A DNA stretch of 22,098 nucleotides from M3007 sp040080915 (GTDB lineage Bacteria; Bacteroidota; Bacteroidia; Chitinophagales; Saprospiraceae): assembly GCA_040080915.1 (NCBI GenBank), contig JBEBHD010000060.1:1-22098 (forward strand). Direction: 5' to 3'. Of the stretch, positions 1 to 6,768 are shown one piece after another. The stretch's first letter is position 1; every line of letters begins with the position of its first letter. Below the pieces are notes generated by a model, which saw nothing but the letters and a program-made list of their open reading frames with translations, was not told the DNA's origin and searched no databases. Position numbers and translations under genes: made by a program.

Positions 1-923
1 AGTTCGTAAATGCCCTCTTTTTTGAGCAAATTGATGAGAAAGGTGGGAGTGCCGGTAGCAAACCAGAAGTTCTCGAATTCCTTGCGGTCGAAAAACAAAT
101 TCACCGACACTGGATTGTACACTTTTTCACTCAGGTAATGAAACCGATACCCGTTGTACCAGACGCGCATTTTTTCCAATAGGTCTTCGCGCATAAGGCC
201 CATCGCGCGGGCTGCGGCTTCGATCTCCTCGGTAAAATTGTGCTCCAGCTCCGCCTGCGTGTAGCCCAGCATGGTGGCGTACTCCGGGTGCATCGTCAGG
301 TCGGTCAGGTTGTTCAAGCCCGAGAAAATGCCCGTCTTGCTGAACTTGCTCACACCGGTGAGGAAGATCAGTTCCAGCATGGCATCGGAATCCTTGAGCA
401 CCGTGTAGAGCTCCCTGAGTATCTCACGGTTTTCTTTTGCACGCTCAATGTCCGTTCCGAGGTAGTGGATGATGGGCGCGTCGTATTCGTCAACGAGCAC
501 CACGACCTTGCCGTCGGCAGACATCTGCGTGATCAATTCCCGAAACTGTGCGCCAACGCCCCGGGTCTGAAGGACGAAGTTCTTACTGGCTGCAATCTGT
601 TTCAGTTCCTGTTCAATGGCATCGCGCAGGCCGATGCTCTGGAAGGAAATGGCCGTGAAGGAAATGCGCAACACCGGGTTTTTGCGGCTCCAGTCCCACT
701 TGTCCTGTATCCACAGCCCGTCGAACAGTTCCCGGCTGCCGTTGTACAGCTCGTGCAGTGTGGCAATGGTGATGGACTTGCCGAAGCGGCGCGGGCGGGA
801 GAGAAAGAAGTATTTCCCACTCGAAGCCATCTGGTGCAAGTACTTAGTTTTGTCAATATACTTGTAACCGCCTTCGATGATGCTGCGGAAGTCCTGTAGC
901 CCGAGCGGGAGTTTTTTTGCCAT
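1..923 (-). CDS. AAA-ATPase-like / PD-(D/E)XK nuclease protein, copy A (3' part cut by window edge)
   Basis: This is the first 307 codons of the same gene found complete at 967-2517 and 2561-4111. The start is the ATG at 921-923, read on the minus strand, and the protein opens with MAKKLPLGLQDF. The visible part covers the AAA-ATPase-like domain, with an arginine-rich P-loop variant RPRRFGKS near residues 43-50 and a Walker B-like VLVDEYD at 142-148. By eye the DNA is identical to copy B (1595-2517) throughout, including the variable N-terminal block. The C-terminal nuclease domain lies outside the window. The window begins exactly at the base where copies B and C stop being identical, so the edge is probably an assembly breakpoint. 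Members of this family (PF09820 with PF08011) are common and often multicopy in Bacteroidota, and their cellular role is not established. Confidence 0.85.
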   Translation of the reverse strand, partial: MAKKLPLGLQDFRSIIEGGYKYIDKTKYLHQMASSGKYFFLSRPRRFGKSITIATLHELYNGSRELFDGLWIQDKWDWSRKNPVLRISFTAISFQSIGLRDAIEQELKQIAASKNFVLQTRGVGAQFRELITQMSADGKVVVLVDEYDAPIIHYLGTDIERAKENREILRELYTVLKDSDAMLELIFLTGVSKFSKTGIFSGLNNLTDLTMHPEYATMLGYTQAELEHNFTEEIEAAARAMGLMREDLLEKMRVWYNGYRFHYLSEKVYNPVSVNLFFDRKEFENFWFATGTPTFLINLLKKEGIYE

Positions 924-942
924 GTTTGCGGTGGTTGTTGCG

Positions 943-950
943 CAAAGTTA
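943..950 (-). promoter_or_regulatory. TAnnTTTG-type -7 box upstream of copy A
   Basis: On the minus strand this reads TAACTTTG, matching the Bacteroidota -7 consensus TAnnTTTG, about 20 nt before the ATG. A convincing -33 TTTG is not seen at the expected spacing, so the call is tentative. The box lies in the 43-nt spacer after copy B. Confidence 0.35.
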
Positions 951-966
951 CGGGGAATCGCCAGTT

Positions 967-2517
967 CTACTCACCCCCCAGCGTTTCCGCCGTCCAGCCC
1001 TCGATATTCTTGGTTTCGCTGGAAAAATTCACCCCCACGCCTACGACCGGCTTGCCCGTTTCCCAGGCGCTGCGGTAGTACTTTTTGCGCTTGATCTGCT
1101 CCAGAGCGGCTTGCGGGGTTTGGTCGAGTTTGTACTCCAAAATGTACACGTGCGTGGGGGTTTCCACCATACTATCCACCCGGCCGTCGGAGGTGCATAC
1201 CTCGCTGCGGATGCGGATGCCCATGTAGGTAAACAACAAGTGAATGGCCGCGTGAAAAAACCGTTCGGGGTGTTTTTCGTACAGGGAATAGGGTATGCCG
1301 GCAAAAATTTCCTGCAGAATGCGCATCACCGCATCCAGATTGTTGGCGACAAATGCTTTTTCCATGCCAATGGCCATCGAGACCCCCGTACCCTTGGACA
1401 CCCCGCCGAAGGCTTCCAGCAGGTAGGTCAGCATGGAGTTTTTGACTTCCTGATTGGGGTAGTCAAGGGTGTACTGGCCGTACTTGTCGCGGGACTGGAT
1501 GGTCAGGTAGCCAGTCTGATACAGCAGGCCGTATGGCCGGATGTCCTCCAGATCGAAACTGTCGAAATCCAGCACCGTTTGCTCTGCCGAGTTGAGTTCG
1601 TAAATGCCCTCTTTTTTGAGCAAATTGATGAGAAAGGTGGGAGTGCCGGTAGCAAACCAGAAGTTCTCGAATTCCTTGCGGTCGAAAAACAAATTCACCG
1701 ACACTGGATTGTACACTTTTTCACTCAGGTAATGAAACCGATACCCGTTGTACCAGACGCGCATTTTTTCCAATAGGTCTTCGCGCATAAGGCCCATCGC
1801 GCGGGCTGCGGCTTCGATCTCCTCGGTAAAATTGTGCTCCAGCTCCGCCTGCGTGTAGCCCAGCATGGTGGCGTACTCCGGGTGCATCGTCAGGTCGGTC
1901 AGGTTGTTCAAGCCCGAGAAAATGCCCGTCTTGCTGAACTTGCTCACACCGGTGAGGAAGATCAGTTCCAGCATGGCATCGGAATCCTTGAGCACCGTGT
2001 AGAGCTCCCTGAGTATCTCACGGTTTTCTTTTGCACGCTCAATGTCCGTTCCGAGGTAGTGGATGATGGGCGCGTCGTATTCGTCAACGAGCACCACGAC
2101 CTTGCCGTCGGCAGACATCTGCGTGATCAATTCCCGAAACTGTGCGCCAACGCCCCGGGTCTGAAGGACGAAGTTCTTACTGGCTGCAATCTGTTTCAGT
2201 TCCTGTTCAATGGCATCGCGCAGGCCGATGCTCTGGAAGGAAATGGCCGTGAAGGAAATGCGCAACACCGGGTTTTTGCGGCTCCAGTCCCACTTGTCCT
2301 GTATCCACAGCCCGTCGAACAGTTCCCGGCTGCCGTTGTACAGCTCGTGCAGTGTGGCAATGGTGATGGACTTGCCGAAGCGGCGCGGGCGGGAGAGAAA
2401 GAAGTATTTCCCACTCGAAGCCATCTGGTGCAAGTACTTAGTTTTGTCAATATACTTGTAACCGCCTTCGATGATGCTGCGGAAGTCCTGTAGCCCGAGC
2501 GGGAGTTTTTTTGCCAT
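967..2517 (-). CDS. AAA-ATPase-like / PD-(D/E)XK nuclease protein, copy B
   Basis: A complete 516-residue protein. The N-terminal AAA-ATPase-like domain (about residues 5-300) has a P-loop variant SRPRRFGKS at 42-50, a Walker B-like VLVDEYD at 142-148 and a conserved FLTGVSKFSKTGIFS stretch at 187-201. The C-terminal domain fits a PD-(D/E)XK fold, with D448, E461 and K463 in VDSMVE...ILEYK. This matches the PF09820 + PF08011 architecture, which is presumed to couple NTP binding to nuclease activity. No function has been demonstrated that I can cite. It sits 43 nt downstream of copy C and 43 nt upstream of copy A, in the same orientation. Compared with copy C it differs strongly only at residues 14-40 and 309-403. 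Long plus-strand open frames across it are antisense shadows. Confidence 0.92.
   Translation of the reverse strand: MAKKLPLGLQDFRSIIEGGYKYIDKTKYLHQMASSGKYFFLSRPRRFGKSITIATLHELYNGSRELFDGLWIQDKWDWSRKNPVLRISFTAISFQSIGLRDAIEQELKQIAASKNFVLQTRGVGAQFRELITQMSADGKVVVLVDEYDAPIIHYLGTDIERAKENREILRELYTVLKDSDAMLELIFLTGVSKFSKTGIFSGLNNLTDLTMHPEYATMLGYTQAELEHNFTEEIEAAARAMGLMREDLLEKMRVWYNGYRFHYLSEKVYNPVSVNLFFDRKEFENFWFATGTPTFLINLLKKEGIYELNSAEQTVLDFDSFDLEDIRPYGLLYQTGYLTIQSRDKYGQYTLDYPNQEVKNSMLTYLLEAFGGVSKGTGVSMAIGMEKAFVANNLDAVMRILQEIFAGIPYSLYEKHPERFFHAAIHLLFTYMGIRIRSEVCTSDGRVDSMVETPTHVYILEYKLDQTPQAALEQIKRKKYYRSAWETGKPVVGVGVNFSSETKNIEGWTAETLGGE
1308..1594 (-). other. Variable block V2 of copy B (aligned with 2902-3188 in copy C)
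   Basis: This 287-bp block encodes about residues 309-403 and is strongly diverged between copies B and C, while the DNA on both sides is essentially identical. Divergence begins after base 1307 and ends sharply at 1594/1595. The block has the same length in both copies and keeps the reading frame. It lies between the ATPase core and the nuclease domain. Confidence 0.85.
2398..2477 (-). other. Variable block V1 of copy B (aligned with 3992-4071 in copy C)
   Basis: An ~80-bp block encoding residues 14-40, diverged between copies B and C but shared by copies A and B. It sits just before the P-loop. Several isolated substitutions lie on its downstream side (for example 2264/3858), with the rest of the ATPase core near-identical. 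Confidence 0.8.
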
Positions 2518-2536
2518 GTTTGCGGTGGTTGTTGCG

Positions 2537-2544
2537 CAAAGTTA
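2537..2544 (-). promoter_or_regulatory. TAnnTTTG-type -7 box upstream of copy B
   Basis: The same TAACTTTG box as upstream of copies A and C, in the 43-nt spacer between copies C and B. If active, each repeat unit carries its own promoter. No good -33 element is visible. Confidence 0.35.
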
Positions 2545-2560
2545 CGGGGAATCGCCAGTT

Positions 2561-4111
2561 CTACTCACCCCCCAGCGTTTCCGCCGTCCAGCCCTCGATA
2601 TTCTTGGTTTCGCTGGAAAAATTCACCCCCACGCCTACGACCGGCTTGCCCGTTTCCCAGGCGCTGCGGTAGTACTTTTTGCGCTTGATCTGCTCCAGAG
2701 CGGCTTGCGGGGTTTGGTCGAGTTTGTACTCCAAAATGTACACGTGCGTGGGGGTTTCCACCATACTATCCACCCGGCCGTCGGAGGTGCATACCTCGCT
2801 GCGGATGCGGATGCCCATGTAGGTAAACAACAAGTGAATGGCCGCGTGAAAAAACCGTTCGGGGTGTTTTTCGTACAGGGAGTAGGGTATGCCGGCAAAA
2901 ACCGATTGCAGGATGTTCATCGCTTGATCAATATCGTTGGCAATAAAGGCATTGCGCAGGCGTATGACCAACGATGCGGAGCGCTCCACATGCACCCCGG
3001 TGAATCCTTCAATCAGGTGTTCGAGCATGGAGTCGCGCACTTCCTTGTTGGGGTAGTCAAGTTGGATCAGCCCGTCTGCGTCGCGGGACTGAATGGTCAG
3101 GTAGCCGGTCTGGAACAGTATGGCCTCGATCTTGAGGCGATCCAGTTCAAAGGTCTCAAAACCGCCGGGGTTCACAGGGGGGAAGTGCAGTTCGTAAATG
3201 CCCTCTTTTTTGAGCAAATTGATGAGAAAGGTGGGAGTGCCGGTAGCAAACCAGAAGTTCTCGAATTCCTTGCGGTCGAAAAACAAATTCACCGACACTG
3301 GATTGTACACTTTTTCACTCAGGTAATGAAACCGATACCCGTTGTACCAGACGCGCATTTTTTCCAATAGGTCTTCGCGCATAAGGCCCATCGCGCGGGC
3401 TGCGGCTTCGATCTCCTCGGTAAAATTGTGCTCCAGCTCCGCCTGCGTGTAGCCCAGCATGGTGGCGTACTCCGGGTGCATCGTCAGGTCGGTCAGGTTG
3501 TTCAAGCCCGAGAAAATGCCCGTCTTGCTGAACTTGCTCACACCGGTGAGGAAGATCAGTTCCAGCATGGCATCGGAATCCTTGAGCACCGTGTAGAGCT
3601 CCCTGAGTATCTCACGGTTTTCTTTTGCACGCTCAATGTCCGTTCCGAGGTAGTGGATGATGGGCGCGTCGTATTCGTCAACGAGCACCACGACCTTGCC
3701 GTCGGCAGACATCTGCGTGATCAATTCCCGAAACTGTGCGCCAACGCCCCGGGTCTGAAGGACGAAGTTCTTACTGGCTGCAATCTGTTTCAGTTCCTGT
3801 TCAATGGCATCGCGCAGGCCGATGCTCTGGAAGGAAATGGCCGTGAAGGAAATGCGCAGCACCGGGTTTTTGCGGCTCCAGTCCCACTTGTCCTGTATCC
3901 ACAGCCCATCGAACAGTTCCCGGCTGCCATTGTACAGTTCGTGCAGTGTGGCAATGGTGATGGACTTGCCGAAGCGACGCGGGCGGGAGAGGAAATAAGC
4001 ACCCGGGTTAGCGACAAGTTTGTGTATGTAAGCCGTCTTGTCTACATACAGGAATCCGTTTTCGATAATTTTGCGGAAGTCCTGTAGCCCAAGCGGGAGT
4101 TTTTTTGCCAT
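2561..4111 (-). CDS. AAA-ATPase-like / PD-(D/E)XK nuclease protein, copy C
   Basis: A complete 516-residue paralogue and the promoter-proximal copy of the tandem set. It has the same P-loop variant (residues 42-50), Walker B-like motif (142-148) and PD-(D/E)XK residues D448, E461 and K463 as copy B. The N-terminal block (DFRKIIENGFLYVDKTAY) and the central block at about 309-403 are clearly diverged from copy B, yet contain no net insertion or deletion, so both proteins have exactly the same length. A few silent substitutions appear next to the N-terminal block, as expected at the edge of a conversion tract. The gene is divergent from the glycosyltransferase locus that begins at 4237. Either gene conversion among paralogues or domain-level recombination could explain the pattern. 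Confidence 0.92.
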   Translation of the reverse strand: MAKKLPLGLQDFRKIIENGFLYVDKTAYIHKLVANPGAYFLSRPRRFGKSITIATLHELYNGSRELFDGLWIQDKWDWSRKNPVLRISFTAISFQSIGLRDAIEQELKQIAASKNFVLQTRGVGAQFRELITQMSADGKVVVLVDEYDAPIIHYLGTDIERAKENREILRELYTVLKDSDAMLELIFLTGVSKFSKTGIFSGLNNLTDLTMHPEYATMLGYTQAELEHNFTEEIEAAARAMGLMREDLLEKMRVWYNGYRFHYLSEKVYNPVSVNLFFDRKEFENFWFATGTPTFLINLLKKEGIYELHFPPVNPGGFETFELDRLKIEAILFQTGYLTIQSRDADGLIQLDYPNKEVRDSMLEHLIEGFTGVHVERSASLVIRLRNAFIANDIDQAMNILQSVFAGIPYSLYEKHPERFFHAAIHLLFTYMGIRIRSEVCTSDGRVDSMVETPTHVYILEYKLDQTPQAALEQIKRKKYYRSAWETGKPVVGVGVNFSSETKNIEGWTAETLGGE

Positions 4112-4130
4112 GTTTGCGGTGGTTGTTGCG

Positions 4131-4138
4131 CAAAGTTA
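4131..4138 (-). promoter_or_regulatory. TAnnTTTG-type -7 box upstream of copy C
   Basis: Minus-strand TAACTTTG, 20 nt before the copy C start codon, in the divergent intergenic region 4112-4236. It is the most likely start point for transcription of the tandem genes. The -33 element is weak or absent, which keeps confidence low. Confidence 0.4.
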
Positions 4139-4180
4139 CGGGTAATTGCCAGTTCTATGCCTCAGCAGTCCCAAAACCCT

Positions 4181-4194
4181 CCGCGTCTCTGCGG
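4181..4194. repeat. Short dyad (CCGC-6 nt-GCGG) in the divergent intergenic region
   Basis: CCGC at 4181-4184 and GCGG at 4191-4194 form a 4-bp stem with a 6-nt loop, inside CTCCGCGTCTCTGCGGTGAA. It sits between the divergent starts at 4111 and 4237. A similar phrase may recur in other genomes, but I could not check that. Confidence 0.3.
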
Positions 4195-4236
4195 TGAATT
4201 TCCAATTGTCCAGTAGTTTTTTCCTGCTTCAACATC

Positions 4237-5127
4237 GTGACAAAAAACAACCTAACCATCGGCATCGCCGTGCCTGTGTACAACAACTGGCACCTCGCGC
4301 AGCGCAACGTGCAACATTGCCTGCACTGGGGCGGCGTACACATTCGTCAGATCGTACTCGTGGACGATTGCTCGCCCCAGGCCAACCCGTTTGTTTTCCC
4401 CGAAAACGTGCGCATCCTCCGCAACGCCGAAAACCTCGGCTACACCCGCACCGCCAACCGCGCCCTGCAGGCCCTCGACACCGACCTGATCGTGCTACTC
4501 GACTCCGACGCGCATCCCGTGCGCCCGTTCGCAGACGACCTGCGCCATTATTTTTCGGAAAACGAAACCCTCGGCCTGCTCGGCCTTTGTACGGTGGACG
4601 AAACCGGGCGCGACAGCGGCAACTACGGTTACGAACCGCAGGCTTGGGAATTAGTCGCCGGCCAGCGCCTGAGCGGCATGTTGGCTTTTCTGAAGAAAAA
4701 AAAATACCGCATACCGTACTCCTGCGCCGTGGTTTATCGAAAAAAATGCCTCGCCGAGGTCGGGCCATACGACGAGCAGTTCCGGTTCCTTGATGCCGAC
4801 GTGGACCATGCCATGCGCATCCATCGCAGCATATGGCAGTGTGTTTATGCCCCTGACGTGGCCGTGTACCACGTCGGGGGCGGTTCCATCGGTGCCGACT
4901 CCCGGCGCGTGTTGATGTACTACGACAGCCGCTGGAAACTGCTGAAAAAACACGGCAAGATTGCGTGGCCTGCCGCGTTTCGGGCGCTCGTGCTGGCGCG
5001 GGTGTTTTTGGAAATAATCCTCCTGCGCACGGCCGGGCAGTTTTTGTTCAAAAACCCCGCCGTGCTGTCTGATAAAATTACCGGCAGGAAAAACCTGTTG
5101 GCTTTCTGCGTAAAAAATTACCGCTGA
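4237..5127 (+). CDS. GT2 family glycosyltransferase (rhamnosyltransferase-like)
   Basis: A 296-residue GT-A fold transferase that would add one sugar from a nucleotide-sugar donor to the growing lipid-linked glycan at the cytoplasmic face of the inner membrane. The N-terminus shows the usual AVPVYNN (11-17) and LVDDCS (41-46) nucleotide-binding strands. A DSD motif (89-91) stands in for DXD, and FLDADVDHAMR (184-194) and YHVGGGS (211-217) mark the acceptor side. I chose the GTG at 4237 because the conserved domain begins a few codons later and no in-frame ATG lies upstream close to it. It is the first gene of the plus-strand locus, 3 nt before the methyltransferase. The donor and linkage cannot be read from the sequence. 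Confidence 0.88.
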   Translation: MTKNNLTIGIAVPVYNNWHLAQRNVQHCLHWGGVHIRQIVLVDDCSPQANPFVFPENVRILRNAENLGYTRTANRALQALDTDLIVLLDSDAHPVRPFADDLRHYFSENETLGLLGLCTVDETGRDSGNYGYEPQAWELVAGQRLSGMLAFLKKKKYRIPYSCAVVYRKKCLAEVGPYDEQFRFLDADVDHAMRIHRSIWQCVYAPDVAVYHVGGGSIGADSRRVLMYYDSRWKLLKKHGKIAWPAAFRALVLARVFLEIILLRTAGQFLFKNPAVLSDKITGRKNLLAFCVKNYR

Positions 5128-5130
5128 CCA

Positions 5131-5763
5131 ATGGCTTACGACCAAGATTATTTCCGCACAGTTTACCCCGCCAAACTCGAACCGAGCGCGTACAACGACA
5201 AGGTCTCGCGGTTTTGGATGTACAACCTGTTCGAAGCCAACGGCTACGATGTGGCTGGCAAGACCGTGCTGGATTTCGGCAGCGGCCCCGGGCACCTGAC
5301 GCGCAGCATCGGGGCCTGGTGCTACGACGTGTCCGAGTACGCCCACGGACTGCTTGCGCAGGACAACCGCCGCATCGTGACCGATCTGGCTGCCGTTGCG
5401 GACGGTTTTTTTGACTTTGTGCTCAGTTCGCACTCGCTGGAGCACACACTGGAACCGCTCGCCGAACTGGTACGACTGCGCCGCCTGCTCCGCCCCGACG
5501 GCCGCCTGCTGCTGGTTTTGCCCATCGAGCCGCACCCTGGGCCGGTGGCGCTACGACCCGACCGGCACCGGCACGGCTACTCGTGGAATTTTCAGAATAT
5601 TACCAACCTGCTGGACGAGGCGGGCTTTGCCGTAGAGCACCAAAGTGTGGTATACGGCCCGACTGGTCTTCGTTTTTTTTCCAACATGCGCATGGTGCGA
5701 CAACTCGGTCGGCTGCGGCGGCTGTGGCCTTCTATGCTGACGGTGGCACATAACATTTTATGA
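5131..5763 (+). CDS. Class I SAM-dependent methyltransferase
   Basis: A 210-residue methyltransferase, probably modifying a sugar or sugar-lipid intermediate of the locus. Motif I is VLDFGSGPGHLT at residues 46-57. FDFVLSSHSLEH at 94-105 is the typical motif of the Methyltransf_11/23 group, and LRPDGRLLLVLP at 120-131 is the post-motif strand. It is shorter than many family members, and the segment after residue 131 is arginine- and histidine-rich. Its stop overlaps the start of the next gene (ATGA), which points to translational coupling. The methylated position and substrate are unknown. Confidence 0.87.
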   Translation: MAYDQDYFRTVYPAKLEPSAYNDKVSRFWMYNLFEANGYDVAGKTVLDFGSGPGHLTRSIGAWCYDVSEYAHGLLAQDNRRIVTDLAAVADGFFDFVLSSHSLEHTLEPLAELVRLRRLLRPDGRLLLVLPIEPHPGPVALRPDRHRHGYSWNFQNITNLLDEAGFAVEHQSVVYGPTGLRFFSNMRMVRQLGRLRRLWPSMLTVAHNIL

Positions 5764-6764
5764 AAATCGCCCTCTATTCTCCCAACTTTCTCCCGCTCAC
5801 TGGCGGCTTGGAAAACGTGGTACACGATCTGGCCACCGGGTTTTCCGAAGCGGGCCATACGGTCACGGTCGTGACGGCCACACCTGCCGACGTGCCCGAC
5901 AATTTCCCGTTCCGGGTGCTCCGGCGTGCCGGTTTTTTCGGGCAACTCCTGGCCATGCGCCGCGCCGACGTGGTGCTGATGTTCAATGTCAGCCTGCGGG
6001 GCGTGCTGCCGTGGCTGGTGTCGGGCCGTCCGCTGGTGGTGTCGCACCACACCCCGAGCAGCGATGACCGGCGCGGGCGGCTCAAAGCCTGGGTCGCTCG
6101 GCGGCTGGCGGCACGAAACGTTGCGTGCAGCGCCTACCTGGCCGGGCAGTTTGATGGTGCCGTGCCACTGCCCAACCCGTACGACGACCGTGTTTTCCGC
6201 AGCAGCCAGCCGTGGGTGTTTCGCCAACGCGATGTCGTTTTGGTGGGCCGCTTAGTGTCGGACAAAGGTGCCGACCTGATGCTGGCAGCCCTCACCCTGC
6301 TGCGGGAGCACGGCCACAGGCCTCGACTCACCATCGTGGGCAGCGGCCCGGAGGAGGCTGCCTTGCGGCAGCAAACCCGCGAACTGGGCTTGGAGGAACA
6401 GGTAGTTTTTTTAGGCGAAAAAAAAGGTACCGAACTGGCTGCGGTGCTGAACGAGCACCGGTTCATCGTCGTCCCGTCTCGATGGGCGGAGCCGTTCGGG
6501 TTGGTGGCGCTGGAAGGGCTGGCGTGCGGGTGCATAGCCATCGGCTCCGACGGGGGCGGCTTGCCGGAAGCGCTCGGCGGCTTGGGCTTGACGTTCCCGA
6601 ACAACGATGCCAAGGTACTGGCCGCTTGCCTGCGGCAGGTGGTGGAAAATCCGCTGGCGTACCTGCCCGAACCCGAAAAGTTGGCTGAGCATTTGCGCAG
6701 GCATGAGCGGGCGGCAGTAGCTCAATCTTACCTCAGTTTTTTATCATTGAACACAAAAATGTAA
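5760..6764 (+). CDS. GT4 family glycosyltransferase
   Basis: A 334-residue GT-B fold retaining transferase. The N-terminal acceptor domain opens with MKIALYSPNFLPLTGGLENV, where GGLE is typical of GT4. The donor domain has LVGRLVSDKG at 161-170 and the EX7E motif in EPFGLVALEGLACG at 244-257. It overlaps the methyltransferase stop by 4 nt and lies 4 nt upstream of the polymerase-like gene, so it is part of a tightly coupled operon. It likely adds one residue of the repeat unit. The sugar is not predictable from these motifs. Confidence 0.9.
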   Translation: MKIALYSPNFLPLTGGLENVVHDLATGFSEAGHTVTVVTATPADVPDNFPFRVLRRAGFFGQLLAMRRADVVLMFNVSLRGVLPWLVSGRPLVVSHHTPSSDDRRGRLKAWVARRLAARNVACSAYLAGQFDGAVPLPNPYDDRVFRSSQPWVFRQRDVVLVGRLVSDKGADLMLAALTLLREHGHRPRLTIVGSGPEEAALRQQTRELGLEEQVVFLGEKKGTELAAVLNEHRFIVVPSRWAEPFGLVALEGLACGCIAIGSDGGGLPEALGGLGLTFPNNDAKVLAACLRQVVENPLAYLPEPEKLAEHLRRHERAAVAQSYLSFLSLNTKM

Positions 6765-6768
6765 CACC

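Larger units (their letters stand above)
1..4155. repeat. Tandem direct repeat, 1594-bp period, about 2.6 units
   Basis: The start codons of the three AAA/PD-(D/E)XK genes are at 923, 2517 and 4111, exactly 1594 bp apart. Each full unit is one 1551-bp gene plus a 43-bp spacer. Positions 1-1287 look identical to 1595-2881, with the first difference at 1288/2882. Similarity to the unit pattern fades just past the last start codon, at about 4155. No terminal inverted repeats or target duplications are visible. Confidence 0.95.

Noticed and set aside
240..899. Long plus-strand open frames across the tandem genes (also at 877-1776, 1834-2493, 2471-3370 and 3428-4087).
   Set aside because: They are antisense to clear AAA/PD-(D/E)XK coding sequence, recur only because the DNA repeats, and show no recognisable domain.
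1..4155. The 1594-bp unit as an insertion sequence or composite transposon.
   Set aside because: No transposase, terminal inverted repeats or target-site duplications are seen. The unit is one gene plus its spacer, as produced by tandem duplication.
4146..4793. Plus-strand open frame of 215 codons overlapping the first GT2 gene.
   Set aside because: Its product is arginine/proline-rich, typical of a shifted frame in GC-rich DNA. The GT2 frame has all family motifs.
4651..5535. Minus-strand open frame of 294 codons across the GT2 and methyltransferase genes.
   Set aside because: It is antisense to two genes with complete motifs and has no recognisable domain.
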